NCBI GenBank assembly: GCA_947564305.1
Contig: CANOBT010000082.1
Span: 1-23,439 of the forward strand
Direction of reading: 5' to 3'
DNA length: 23,439 nucleotides
Source of the DNA: an uncultured Lachnospiraceae bacterium
GTDB lineage: Bacteria > Bacillota_A > Clostridia > Lachnospirales > Lachnospiraceae
Below the pieces are notes generated by a model that saw only the letters and a program-made list of their open reading frames with translations, was not told where the DNA came from and made no database searches. Position 1 is the first letter of the stretch. Every line of letters starts with the position of its first letter. Positions 8,602-16,634 of this stretch are shown here, one piece after another. Both the position numbers and the translations under genes were made by a program.

Positions 8602-9948
8602 ATGGCAATTTGGAAAAATGAAATGGAAGCCCGGCAGCAGATTAAGGAACTGGTGTCAGAATATTATCATGAATATAAAGAAAAAAAAGAATCATTTCAG
8701 GAAGGTGACCGCATTAACTATGCTGCAAGGATATTTGATGACAAAGAAATGTGTGCCATGACGGATGCGATGCTGGACTTCTGGCTGACTAACGGTCGTT
8801 TTTCCGAAGAATTTGAGAAAGAATTTGCCGAATGGATGGGGGTGCGCTATGCTCATCTGGTAAACAGCGGTTCTTCGGCAAACTTAATTGCGTTTATGGT
8901 ATTGACAGCGCAGGAATTAGGAGATCGGCAGATCCGACGTGGTGATGAAGTGATCACGGTGGCATGCGGGTTTCCAACTACTGTTGCGCCGATCATTCAG
9001 TTTGGCGCAGTTCCGGTGTTCGTAGATGTGACAGTTCCGCAGTATAATATAGATGTGTCCAAGTTGGAAGCAGCTGTGTCAGAGAAGACAAAAGCCGTCA
9101 TGATTGCTCATACGTTGGGGAATCCTTTTAATCTGGCGGCAGTAAGGGCATTTTGTGACAGGCATCAGCTTTGGCTTGTAGAGGATAACTGCGATGCGCT
9201 GGGAACAGAGTACACGATTGGCGGTGAAACGCGGTTTACCGGAGCCTGGGGGGACATTGGTACATCCAGTTTTTATCCGCCTCATCATATGACGATGGGA
9301 GAAGGCGGATGCGTTTATACAAATGATCCATTGTTACATCGGTTGATTCTATCCTTCCGTGACTGGGGGCGTGACTGTATCTGCCCTTCTGGGCATGATA
9401 ACTTCTGTGGTCATCGTTTTGACAGGCAATACGGGAGCCTGCCGCAGGGATATGACCATAAATATGTATACAGCCATCTGGGATATAATATGAAAGTGAC
9501 GGATATGCAGGCAGCGATCGGATGTGAACAGTTAAAAAAGCTTCCGTTTTTTGTCGAGCGCAGGCGGCATAACTGGAATCGGCTTCATAAAGCATTGGAG
9601 TGTGTGGCGGACTCTGTTATTTTGCCGGAAGCAGCGGAAAACAGCAGACCATCCTGGTTTGGTTTTTTGATTAGTATACGTCCGGAGAGTGGCTTGAGGC
9701 GTAATGAAGTGACTGGATATCTGGAAAGTCATAATGTACAGACCCGGCTCTTGTTCAGCGGAAACCTACTCCGACACCCATGTTTTGACAAAATGCAGGG
9801 AACGGATGCATACAGGGTGGTCGGAAGTCTTGAAGTCACAGATTATGTAATGAATCAAAGCTTTTGGGTTGGCGTCTATCCGGGAATGACAGATGGGATG
9901 ATCGACTGTATGGCGCAGCTTATAATTCAGGCAGTGAATCAAGGATAA
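8602..9948 (+). CDS. rfbH: CDP-4-keto-6-deoxyglucose 3-dehydrase (E1)
   Basis: This PMP-dependent dehydrase removes the C-3 hydroxyl of CDP-4-keto-6-deoxyglucose. With a reductase partner (E3) it gives CDP-4-keto-3,6-dideoxyglucose. The decisive mark is SFYPPHHMTMGEGG (223-236): the first His (H228) stands where related aminotransferases have the PLP lysine, which is the signature of E1/RfbH. Other family blocks are VNSGSSANL, VEDNCDALG and DWGRDC. The 448-residue length is close to Salmonella RfbH. The start is clear, with GAGGAG before the ATG. No E3-type [2Fe-2S] flavoprotein gene is present in the window, so the electron source must be encoded elsewhere. Confidence 0.95.
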   Translation: MAIWKNEMEARQQIKELVSEYYHEYKEKKESFQEGDRINYAARIFDDKEMCAMTDAMLDFWLTNGRFSEEFEKEFAEWMGVRYAHLVNSGSSANLIAFMVLTAQELGDRQIRRGDEVITVACGFPTTVAPIIQFGAVPVFVDVTVPQYNIDVSKLEAAVSEKTKAVMIAHTLGNPFNLAAVRAFCDRHQLWLVEDNCDALGTEYTIGGETRFTGAWGDIGTSSFYPPHHMTMGEGGCVYTNDPLLHRLILSFRDWGRDCICPSGHDNFCGHRFDRQYGSLPQGYDHKYVYSHLGYNMKVTDMQAAIGCEQLKKLPFFVERRRHNWNRLHKALECVADSVILPEAAENSRPSWFGFLISIRPESGLRRNEVTGYLESHNVQTRLLFSGNLLRHPCFDKMQGTDAYRVVGSLEVTDYVMNQSFWVGVYPGMTDGMIDCMAQLIIQAVNQG

Positions 9949-9966
9949 GAGGAAAGGAAAATATGG

Positions 9967-11580
9967 ATGAGCAGTCAGATTCAGCTTTTGGATTGTACTT
10001 TAAGAGACGGAGCATATATTGTAGATTCCATGTTCGGAGAGCCTGCTATCAAAGGAATTATTAAAAAACTGGATGAGGCCAATATAGATATTATCGAATG
10101 TGGCTGGCTTAAGGATAAAGAATATAAATCAGGGTCTACGTTTTTTCACCTGCCAGCAGACATAAAAAGATATTTTGAAAAAAGGAATTCAGGAAGCATT
10201 TTTGTTACAATGATCGACTGGGACAGATATGATCTGTCTCAGCTTCCGATTTGTGACGGGGAGACAATCGATGCGATTAGGGTTGTGTTTCCACAGGAAC
10301 ATTTTAAAGAGGGCATTGCGCTTGGAAATATCATACGTAGTAAAGGGTATAAAGTTTTCTTTCAGGCAGCTAATACATTGGGTTATAGCGACGAGGAGCT
10401 GATTGAACTGGCGCAGGAAGTAAACAGGGTACAGCCGGTTGCGCTGTCGATTGTCGATACATTTGGTGCAATGTATGGTTCCGATCTGGAACATATTGTG
10501 AAATTGCTGGATGAGCATTTGACAGAGAATATTAAGATGGGATTTCATTCCCATAATAATCAGCAGATGTCATTTTCTCTCAGTATGCAGTTTGTGGAAT
10601 TGTTGGAAAAAAGTGGCAGAAAAGGTATTATCGACGCAAGCCTTTGCGGCATGGGAAGAGGAGCCGGCAATGCAACTACAGAATTAGTTGCAAGTTATTT
10701 AAACAGAAAGTGGCATGGAAATTATAATATGAATGCCCTTCTGGATGCAATTGACATGCATATGGGGTATTTTCAGACTAATTACAGGTGGGGGTATTCC
10801 ACGCCTTATTTTATAGCGGGAATGTACTGCACCCATGTAAATAATATAGCATATTTGTTAAATAATCACAGAACAACGGCAAAGGATATGAACCATATTA
10901 TTGAGACGTTGTCTCCTGAAGACAGAAGACGTTATGACTATGATCTGCTGGAAGAAAAATATCTGGAATACTGTAATCAGTCTGTAGACGATGAGGAAAC
11001 AGTAAAATATCTGGCGGAAAGCATTAGAGAACGTCCGGTTCTGCTTCTGCTTCCTGGAAAATCTGTTGTAGAACAGTATGACAGGATCAGAAAATACATC
11101 ACAACAGAGAATCCCATAGTGATAGGAGTCAATGCGATAACGGAAGGATATGATTATACCTATCTCTTTTTTGCCAATCATACAAGATATGTTTATGCAA
11201 GGGATATCTACCAAAAAATATTTGGAGCAAGCAGGAAGATTGTGGTATCCAACATTAAGACAGAACCGCAGGAAAACGAGTGGATCGTTAATTTCAGTCA
11301 GTTGATTAAGCGGGGATGGGAACATTTTGATAACTCAGGTCTTATGTGTCTGCGGTTAATGAACAGACTTCGGGTTCAAAAAGTAACGATAGCTGGCTTT
11401 GACGGGTTTGGTGAATCCTATGAAGAAAGTTATGCAGATATATCCCTCCCCCATATTAATCCTGGAAAAAAATGGGAGGAATTAAATGAGGAAATTCGAG
11501 ATATGCTGACAGACTTTAAAACAGCTGCAGAAGGAAAAATGGAGATAAATTTCCTGACAGAAAGTATATATGAAATGTAA
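9967..11580 (+). CDS. HMGL-type (DRE-TIM) aldolase with extra C-terminal domain
   Basis: Residues 1-300 are a DRE-TIM metallolyase-like barrel related to 4-hydroxy-2-oxovalerate aldolase and HMG-CoA lyase. LLDCTLRDGAY (7-17) carries the Arg-Asp pair, GFHSHNN (192-198) supplies the metal-binding His-x-His, and CGMGRGAGNATTE (227-239) is the conserved Gly/Asn loop. Such enzymes join or split pyruvate or an acetyl unit with an aldehyde or keto acid. Residues 355-537 form a second alpha/beta domain (RPVLLLLPGKSVVEQ, VTIAGFDGFGES) of a kind seen fused or beside aldolases in LPS-type loci, with no known reaction. GAGGAAAGG precedes the ATG. An overlapping ATG at 9963 is in the wrong frame. It is followed closely by the cyclase gene, so pyruvate-dependent construction of a sugar acid or sugar branch is my inference. 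Confidence 0.8.
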   Translation: MSSQIQLLDCTLRDGAYIVDSMFGEPAIKGIIKKLDEANIDIIECGWLKDKEYKSGSTFFHLPADIKRYFEKRNSGSIFVTMIDWDRYDLSQLPICDGETIDAIRVVFPQEHFKEGIALGNIIRSKGYKVFFQAANTLGYSDEELIELAQEVNRVQPVALSIVDTFGAMYGSDLEHIVKLLDEHLTENIKMGFHSHNNQQMSFSLSMQFVELLEKSGRKGIIDASLCGMGRGAGNATTELVASYLNRKWHGNYNMNALLDAIDMHMGYFQTNYRWGYSTPYFIAGMYCTHVNNIAYLLNNHRTTAKDMNHIIETLSPEDRRRYDYDLLEEKYLEYCNQSVDDEETVKYLAESIRERPVLLLLPGKSVVEQYDRIRKYITTENPIVIGVNAITEGYDYTYLFFANHTRYVYARDIYQKIFGASRKIVVSNIKTEPQENEWIVNFSQLIKRGWEHFDNSGLMCLRLMNRLRVQKVTIAGFDGFGESYEESYADISLPHINPGKKWEELNEEIRDMLTDFKTAAEGKMEINFLTESIYEM

Positions 11581-11635
11581 TGCAGTAATGGAAGTAGATA
11601 TTTGAAGAAGGTTGTCTGAAAGAAGGGAAAACTAA

Positions 11636-12700
11636 ATGGAAAAGATAGAAATTAAATCAAAGTTATATGACTATTCGGTAGAATTTATAGATGATTTTTC
11701 GGCTGTTATGAGAGAATTTGCAGATACCACTGTTTATGTGGTCGATAAAAATATATATGAACGATATGAAAATAGATTTGCAGATATTGATCCAGCAAAA
11801 ATATATTTTATGGATGCAGTTGAGCATAAAAAGAATATGAATACAGTTATAGACATCATTTGCTTTATGCAGAAACTGGGAGTCAGAAAAAACTGGAAAG
11901 CAGTATGTTTTGGTGGCGGTATCACGCAGGACGTAACAACAGTTGCGAGCAACCTTTTTTTAAGAAATATAGACTGGTATTTTTTCCCAACCACGCTGCT
12001 GGCTATGTGTGATTCCTGCATTGGCGGGAAATGCGGTATTAATCTTGGAGAATACAAAAATCAGATAGGCGTTTTCTATCCCCCCAAAAGGATATTTATT
12101 GATACGGGTTTTATTAAGACTCTTTCTCATCAAGATTATTTGAACGGCTGGGGAGAAATCATAAAGTTTTCCTTGACGCGGGATGAGGTATTTTATGAGC
12201 AGCTAAAAAATGAGAAACAATACTTTCCCTGTGATAATATTGGTAATTATATCCGAAAGGGACTGATTGTAAAAAAGCAGATTATAGAGGAAGACGAGTT
12301 TGAATCTGATTTGAGACGGATTCTGAACTATGGACATACTTTTGGACATGCACTGGAGTCTTACAGCAGCAATGAGATCCCTCATGGAAAAGGTGTGATC
12401 TGGGGAATGGATGTGGTGAATTACATTGCCTGGAAAGAGGGGTTGATAAGCGAAATTTATTATCTGGATATAAAGAGGTTGATAAAAGACTCTTTTATTA
12501 CGGAAGAGATTGTGATTAAGGAACCGGACAAGCTGTTTGATATTATTAAAACCGATAAAAAGGTCAGAGGAAATATATTGAGTTTTGCAATGTTGAAAGG
12601 GGCGAGTCATCTGATTGTTTATCCAATGGAAATTGATGAAAAGTTGAAAGGGATATTTAAAGAGTATCTGGAGGAGACCCATGCATACTATTGCAATTGA
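11636..12700 (+). CDS. 3-dehydroquinate-synthase-like sugar phosphate cyclase
   Basis: This is a 354-residue NAD- and metal-dependent cyclase of the AroB/DOIS/EEVS superfamily. Motifs are FGGGITQDV (92-100), FPTTLLAMCDSCIGGKCGIN (117-136), YKNQIGVFYPP, WGEIIKFS and RRILNYGHTFGHALE. Predicted metal ligands are E174, H234 and H250. Counterparts of the main dehydroquinate synthase residues appear present: R110, D126, K132, K141, N142, K177, R227, N231 and H238. GTQ/TTVASN positions around 97-106 differ from housekeeping AroB, and the operon setting argues against a shikimate role. It probably cyclises a phosphorylated keto-sugar or ulosonate by phosphate elimination and intramolecular aldol. The 3' end overlaps the kinase gene by 20 bases. 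Confidence 0.85.
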   Translation: MEKIEIKSKLYDYSVEFIDDFSAVMREFADTTVYVVDKNIYERYENRFADIDPAKIYFMDAVEHKKNMNTVIDIICFMQKLGVRKNWKAVCFGGGITQDVTTVASNLFLRNIDWYFFPTTLLAMCDSCIGGKCGINLGEYKNQIGVFYPPKRIFIDTGFIKTLSHQDYLNGWGEIIKFSLTRDEVFYEQLKNEKQYFPCDNIGNYIRKGLIVKKQIIEEDEFESDLRRILNYGHTFGHALESYSSNEIPHGKGVIWGMDVVNYIAWKEGLISEIYYLDIKRLIKDSFITEEIVIKEPDKLFDIIKTDKKVRGNILSFAMLKGASHLIVYPMEIDEKLKGIFKEYLEETHAYYCN

Positions 12701-14006
12701 CTGCGGAGCCAGTTTTATCAAAGGAGCTGTTTTTATGGAGGATGGAAAAATGCTGAAAAAGGTGCAGTATCATGCTCCTGCGCTACATAAAGACAGTAAT
12801 ATTATGGAACCGGTCCAGATTACTGAACTGCTCCGGGCGATAAAAAAGTTACTTCGGAAGCTGACAGAGGAAGAAAGCAATGGATATAAATTATGTATTT
12901 CCAATGAAATGCATGGTTTTTTGCTTGCGGATGCAGATGGGACTCCGGTGACGGATTATATCTCATGGCAGAAAGAATACGGGGATATTGTTGTAAAAGG
13001 GCATTCTGCAATAGAAGAGATTCGGGAAAATATAGATACAGAAGATATTTTATATACAGGGATGGAGCTCAGGAACAGTCTTCCCAGTTGTAATCTTTTG
13101 TATTTGTGGAAGAGGGGGCTTTTGCAGAGGAGAAATGAAGAGATATATTTTTATACGTTGGGTGATTATATTCTCAGAGAATTATCTGGATTGGAACCTG
13201 TATGTCATCCTACGAATGCGGCGGCTACAGGGCTGTATGACCTGAGGACGGGGAAATGGAATAAAAATCTGATAAAAAGATATCAAGATAACGGAATTAT
13301 CTTTCCGAAGATTGGCTGTACTTGTATAAGTTTTAAATGGGGAGGCATATCTTATCAGGCATATCCGGCGATTGGGGATCAACAGGCGGCGCTTCTGGGA
13401 GCGGGTCTGCATTCTGAGAATGCGATATCGTTTAACCTGGGAACGGGAGCACAGGTGACAAGACTGACGCGAAGTACCGAAAGAACGTCCGCGTACCAGA
13501 TACGCCCTTATTTCGATAACTATTATTTGATGACTATTCCGCATCTGCCGTCAGGAAGAGCTTTGAACGTGTACTTTCGTTTTATAAAGGAAATGCTGAG
13601 ACAGTTTGGGTTAGAAGAAGATGATGAACAAATATGGAATAAAATAATTCAGGCAGAAAAAAATGCAGAAGATACAGAGATAAAATGTGATCTGAGTTTT
13701 TTTGAAAATCCTCTGACATCATCTGAGCGGGGATGTGTTGAAAACATTGGAGAATATGAATTGACAATGGGAAATCTTTTCAGGGCTGTTTTTAGACAGA
13801 TGTCAGACAATTTTGTAAAGGCAGCGGACAGGCTGTGCGATGGTCAGGTAAGAATTCAGAAATTGGTGTTTTCAGGCGGAATTGCCCGGAGAATGGAAGC
13901 TGTACGCAATGGAATAATAGGAAAGTATGGAAAAGATATAAATTATATTGTGGCACAGGATGAAACATTGCAGGGGTTATATGTTTATTCAAAGGAGAGA
14001 GCATGA
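12681..14006 (+). CDS. FGGY-family carbohydrate kinase
   Basis: The 441-residue product is an ATP-dependent sugar kinase with the FGGY two-domain layout. AIDCGASFIKGAVF (5-18) is the N-terminal phosphate loop. NEMHGFLLADADG and SWQ line the sugar site, PAIGDQQAALLGAG (229-242) carries the likely catalytic base D233, and FNLGTGAQVT and VFSGGIARR belong to the C-terminal ATP domain. PxIGDxQ is reminiscent of sedoheptulokinase-type members, but substrates in this family are hard to call from motifs. The start lies inside the cyclase gene behind GGAGGAG. The stop overlaps the next start as ATGA. Its place next to a cyclase that needs a phosphate leaving group suggests it makes that substrate. Confidence 0.88.
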   Translation: MHTIAIDCGASFIKGAVFMEDGKMLKKVQYHAPALHKDSNIMEPVQITELLRAIKKLLRKLTEEESNGYKLCISNEMHGFLLADADGTPVTDYISWQKEYGDIVVKGHSAIEEIRENIDTEDILYTGMELRNSLPSCNLLYLWKRGLLQRRNEEIYFYTLGDYILRELSGLEPVCHPTNAAATGLYDLRTGKWNKNLIKRYQDNGIIFPKIGCTCISFKWGGISYQAYPAIGDQQAALLGAGLHSENAISFNLGTGAQVTRLTRSTERTSAYQIRPYFDNYYLMTIPHLPSGRALNVYFRFIKEMLRQFGLEEDDEQIWNKIIQAEKNAEDTEIKCDLSFFENPLTSSERGCVENIGEYELTMGNLFRAVFRQMSDNFVKAADRLCDGQVRIQKLVFSGGIARRMEAVRNGIIGKYGKDINYIVAQDETLQGLYVYSKERA

Positions 14007-15805
14007 GAATCAAAGTATCTGATTATATAGCAGATTTTTTGGCGGAGAACGGTATAGTACATTTATTTACCGTAGTCGGCGGTGGCGCTATGCATCTGAA
14101 CGATTCATTTGGGCACCATCCGGACTTAAATTGTATTTATAATCATCATGAGCAGGCGTCAGCGATGGGGGCAGAAGCGTATTTCAGGGTGAATAATAAA
14201 ATGGCAGCTGTTTGCGTAACCAGCGGACCAGGGGCTTTGAATGCATTGAATGGAGTGGCAGGGGCTTATGTGGATTCTATACCAATGCTTGTTTTTTCTG
14301 GACAGGCAAAAACTGCTCTGACAGTTCCTAACAGTGGTTTGAATTTGCGGATGCTGGGAATTCAGGAGATTAACATTGTCTCGGCGTTGAAAAATATAAC
14401 AAAATATTCGGAGATGGTTATGAATGCCGGACAGATTAGATATTGTCTGGAAAAGGCTTACAGCATAGCGGTTTCAGGAAGACCGGGACCATGTTGGTTG
14501 GATATTCCTCTGGATATACAGGGGACGTATATAGAGACAGACGAACTGCGGGGATATACACCAAATGTAAATGAAAATATTTTGTGTGGAGATTCCCTGG
14601 AAAAGTCGGTTGAAATAACGGCGAAAAGAATTGCAGGGGCAAAACGTCCGGTGATCTATGCAGGGAATGGAATAAGGATTTCAGGAGCGGAAGCGTTGTT
14701 TAGAAAACTAACAGAAAAGGCGGGGGTTCCAGTCGTCACCTGTTGGGACAGTATAGACTTGATAGAAACAGAAAATGAGTATTATACAGGAAGAGGCGGT
14801 ACGATGGGCGATCGTGCCGGAAATTTTGCTGTACAGAACAGCGATTTTCTGCTGTGTATCGGATCACGTTTGAATATTAATCAGGTGGGATATGATGTAA
14901 AGACATGGGCAAGGGAAGCTTTTGTTGTAGATGTGGACATTGATCAGGAGGAACTGAAAAAACCAACGATAAGAGTAGATTTACCAGTATGTGCGGACGC
15001 AGGGGAATTTATAAAAATATTTTTGAAGAAGTTGGAACCTGAGTTAAACACGCACTATGCGGAATGGGCTGTTCAGTGTCGGAAATGGAAAGAAAAATAT
15101 CCGGTGGTTCGGGAGGAGCAGTATCAGGAGAAAGAGGCAGTAAATATATATGCATTTATGGATAAATTGAGCAGGATACTCCCGGAAAACTCCATTACGG
15201 TAGTTGCTAACGGGTCGGCAAGTGTGGTAGGAAGTCAGACTTATTACGTAAAGAAAGGCTGCCGGTTTATCATGAACTGCGGACTTTCTTCTATGGGGTA
15301 TGATCTTCCGGCAGCGATTGGAGTTTGCATTGCATCAGGAAAGAAGAAGACTTTCTGCGTTGCCGGTGATGGAAGTATACAGATGAATCTACAGGAATTG
15401 CAGACGATTGTGACAAATCGGCTTCCTGTTAAAATTTTTGTGATAAACAATGGAGGCTATCATCAGATCAGACAGACGCAGAACAATGTATTTCATAATG
15501 GGTTAGTTGGAGTCGGGCCGGAAAGCGGAGATCTGGAGTTTCCGGATTTAAAAAAACTGGCGGTGGCGTACGGCATTCCATATTTCAGGATATGCAAAAA
15601 TGAAGAATTGGAAGAGAGAATAGAAGAAGTACTGAACGCAGACTCGTTTTTGCTGTGCGAGGTGTTCTGTTCTACGACACAGATGTTTGAACCGAAGTCG
15701 GCTACGAAGAAACTGGAAGATGGTACGTTGATATCACCGCCGCTGGAGGATATGGCACCGTTTTTATCCAGGGAAGAATTGAAAAAGAATATGTATATTG
15801 ATTGA
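14003..15805 (+). CDS. Thiamine-diphosphate enzyme, acetolactate synthase / YerE type
   Basis: The 600-residue protein has the three domains of the acetolactate synthase group. The N-terminal PYR domain has the activating Glu in NHHEQASAMGAEAY (E50). The middle domain contains RPVIYAGNGI. The C-terminal PP domain carries the ThDP motif GDGSIQMN (455-462) and INNGGYHQIRQTQ (481-493). In yersiniose biosynthesis a related enzyme, YerE, decarboxylates pyruvate and adds the two-carbon unit to C-4 of CDP-4-keto-3,6-dideoxyglucose. The RfbFGH enzymes for that very intermediate are in this operon, so a C-branching role is the best inference. The acyl donor may be pyruvate or the aldolase product. Plain acetolactate synthase is unlikely here. 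Confidence 0.85.
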   Translation: MRIKVSDYIADFLAENGIVHLFTVVGGGAMHLNDSFGHHPDLNCIYNHHEQASAMGAEAYFRVNNKMAAVCVTSGPGALNALNGVAGAYVDSIPMLVFSGQAKTALTVPNSGLNLRMLGIQEINIVSALKNITKYSEMVMNAGQIRYCLEKAYSIAVSGRPGPCWLDIPLDIQGTYIETDELRGYTPNVNENILCGDSLEKSVEITAKRIAGAKRPVIYAGNGIRISGAEALFRKLTEKAGVPVVTCWDSIDLIETENEYYTGRGGTMGDRAGNFAVQNSDFLLCIGSRLNINQVGYDVKTWAREAFVVDVDIDQEELKKPTIRVDLPVCADAGEFIKIFLKKLEPELNTHYAEWAVQCRKWKEKYPVVREEQYQEKEAVNIYAFMDKLSRILPENSITVVANGSASVVGSQTYYVKKGCRFIMNCGLSSMGYDLPAAIGVCIASGKKKTFCVAGDGSIQMNLQELQTIVTNRLPVKIFVINNGGYHQIRQTQNNVFHNGLVGVGPESGDLEFPDLKKLAVAYGIPYFRICKNEELEERIEEVLNADSFLLCEVFCSTTQMFEPKSATKKLEDGTLISPPLEDMAPFLSREELKKNMYID

Positions 15806-15841
15806 AGTCTGGAATATATTTGAAGATACAGGGAGGAAGGA

Positions 15842-16582
15842 ATGGATAAGTTAAAAGGGAAAACGGCATTGATTACAGGCGGAACGTCTGGAATTGGAGG
15901 GAGTATTGCTCTGATCTTTGCTGAGGAAGGGGCAGATGTTATTGTAATAGGGCGCGATGCGGAGAGGGGGAATTCGTTTGTAGCAGAAGCGGGAAAAAGA
16001 GGGTTACAGATTATTTATTATCAATGCGATGTGACGCAAAAAGAAGAGATTTGTTTATTACATAAAAAATTGTTAAGTCATAAGAAAAATATTAATATTC
16101 TTGTAAGCAATGCAGGAATGCTGAGAACAGGTGCATTGGATGAGATTAAAGACGAAGATTGGGATGCCGTATATGATGCAAATGTTAAAGCAGCGATGCA
16201 CTTGTGTCAGGAATTTATTACTGAATTAAAAGAGCGTCATGGAGTGATACTGTTTAATGCTTCTATAAACGGACTTCACCAATATATCAAAGGAAAGAAG
16301 AGTTATATGTATGCCAGTTCTAAAGCAGCATTGATTCAATTTTCGCGATATATGGCAAAAAACTATGCACCGGATGTGAGAGTTAATTGTTTATGTCCAG
16401 GAATAACAGAAACAAATTTGTTTACAAATCGTGATTTTTCCAGATTTGAGAACTGTAATTTAATGGGAAGGATGGCGAAGCCGGAGGAAATAGCCAAGGT
16501 GGCTTTGTTTTTGGTATCCGATGATTCGTCGTTCATGACGGGCAGTATAGTGGTTGCTGATGGAGGAGAGATGATAAAATAG
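15842..16582 (+). CDS. Short-chain dehydrogenase/reductase (FabG-like)
   Basis: This is a classical SDR of 246 residues with TGGTSGIGG (12-20), the NAG motif (90-92), catalytic S141 and Y157-x3-K161. The C-terminal part includes CPGITETN and the FabG-like MTGSIVVADGG. GGGAGGAAGG precedes the ATG. Within the operon it probably reduces or oxidises a carbonyl on the branched or cyclic intermediate. Whether it uses NADPH or NADH and which carbon it acts on are not visible. Confidence 0.88.
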   Translation: MDKLKGKTALITGGTSGIGGSIALIFAEEGADVIVIGRDAERGNSFVAEAGKRGLQIIYYQCDVTQKEEICLLHKKLLSHKKNINILVSNAGMLRTGALDEIKDEDWDAVYDANVKAAMHLCQEFITELKERHGVILFNASINGLHQYIKGKKSYMYASSKAALIQFSRYMAKNYAPDVRVNCLCPGITETNLFTNRDFSRFENCNLMGRMAKPEEIAKVALFLVSDDSSFMTGSIVVADGGEMIK

Positions 16583-16634
16583 ATGGAAATATTTTTCTTA
16601 GAATAGTTGAAAATATGCAGGAGGAAAAAGTAAA

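Noticed and set aside
10858..11325. Antisense open frame under the aldolase C-terminal domain
   Set aside because: No recognisable domain, no ribosome binding site of note, and the sense frame is clearly protein-coding.
11636..12700. Cyclase as the housekeeping shikimate-pathway AroB
   Set aside because: It keeps the catalytic residues but its neighbourhood is a glycan operon with no other aro genes, and the segment after the GGG motif departs from usual AroB sequence.
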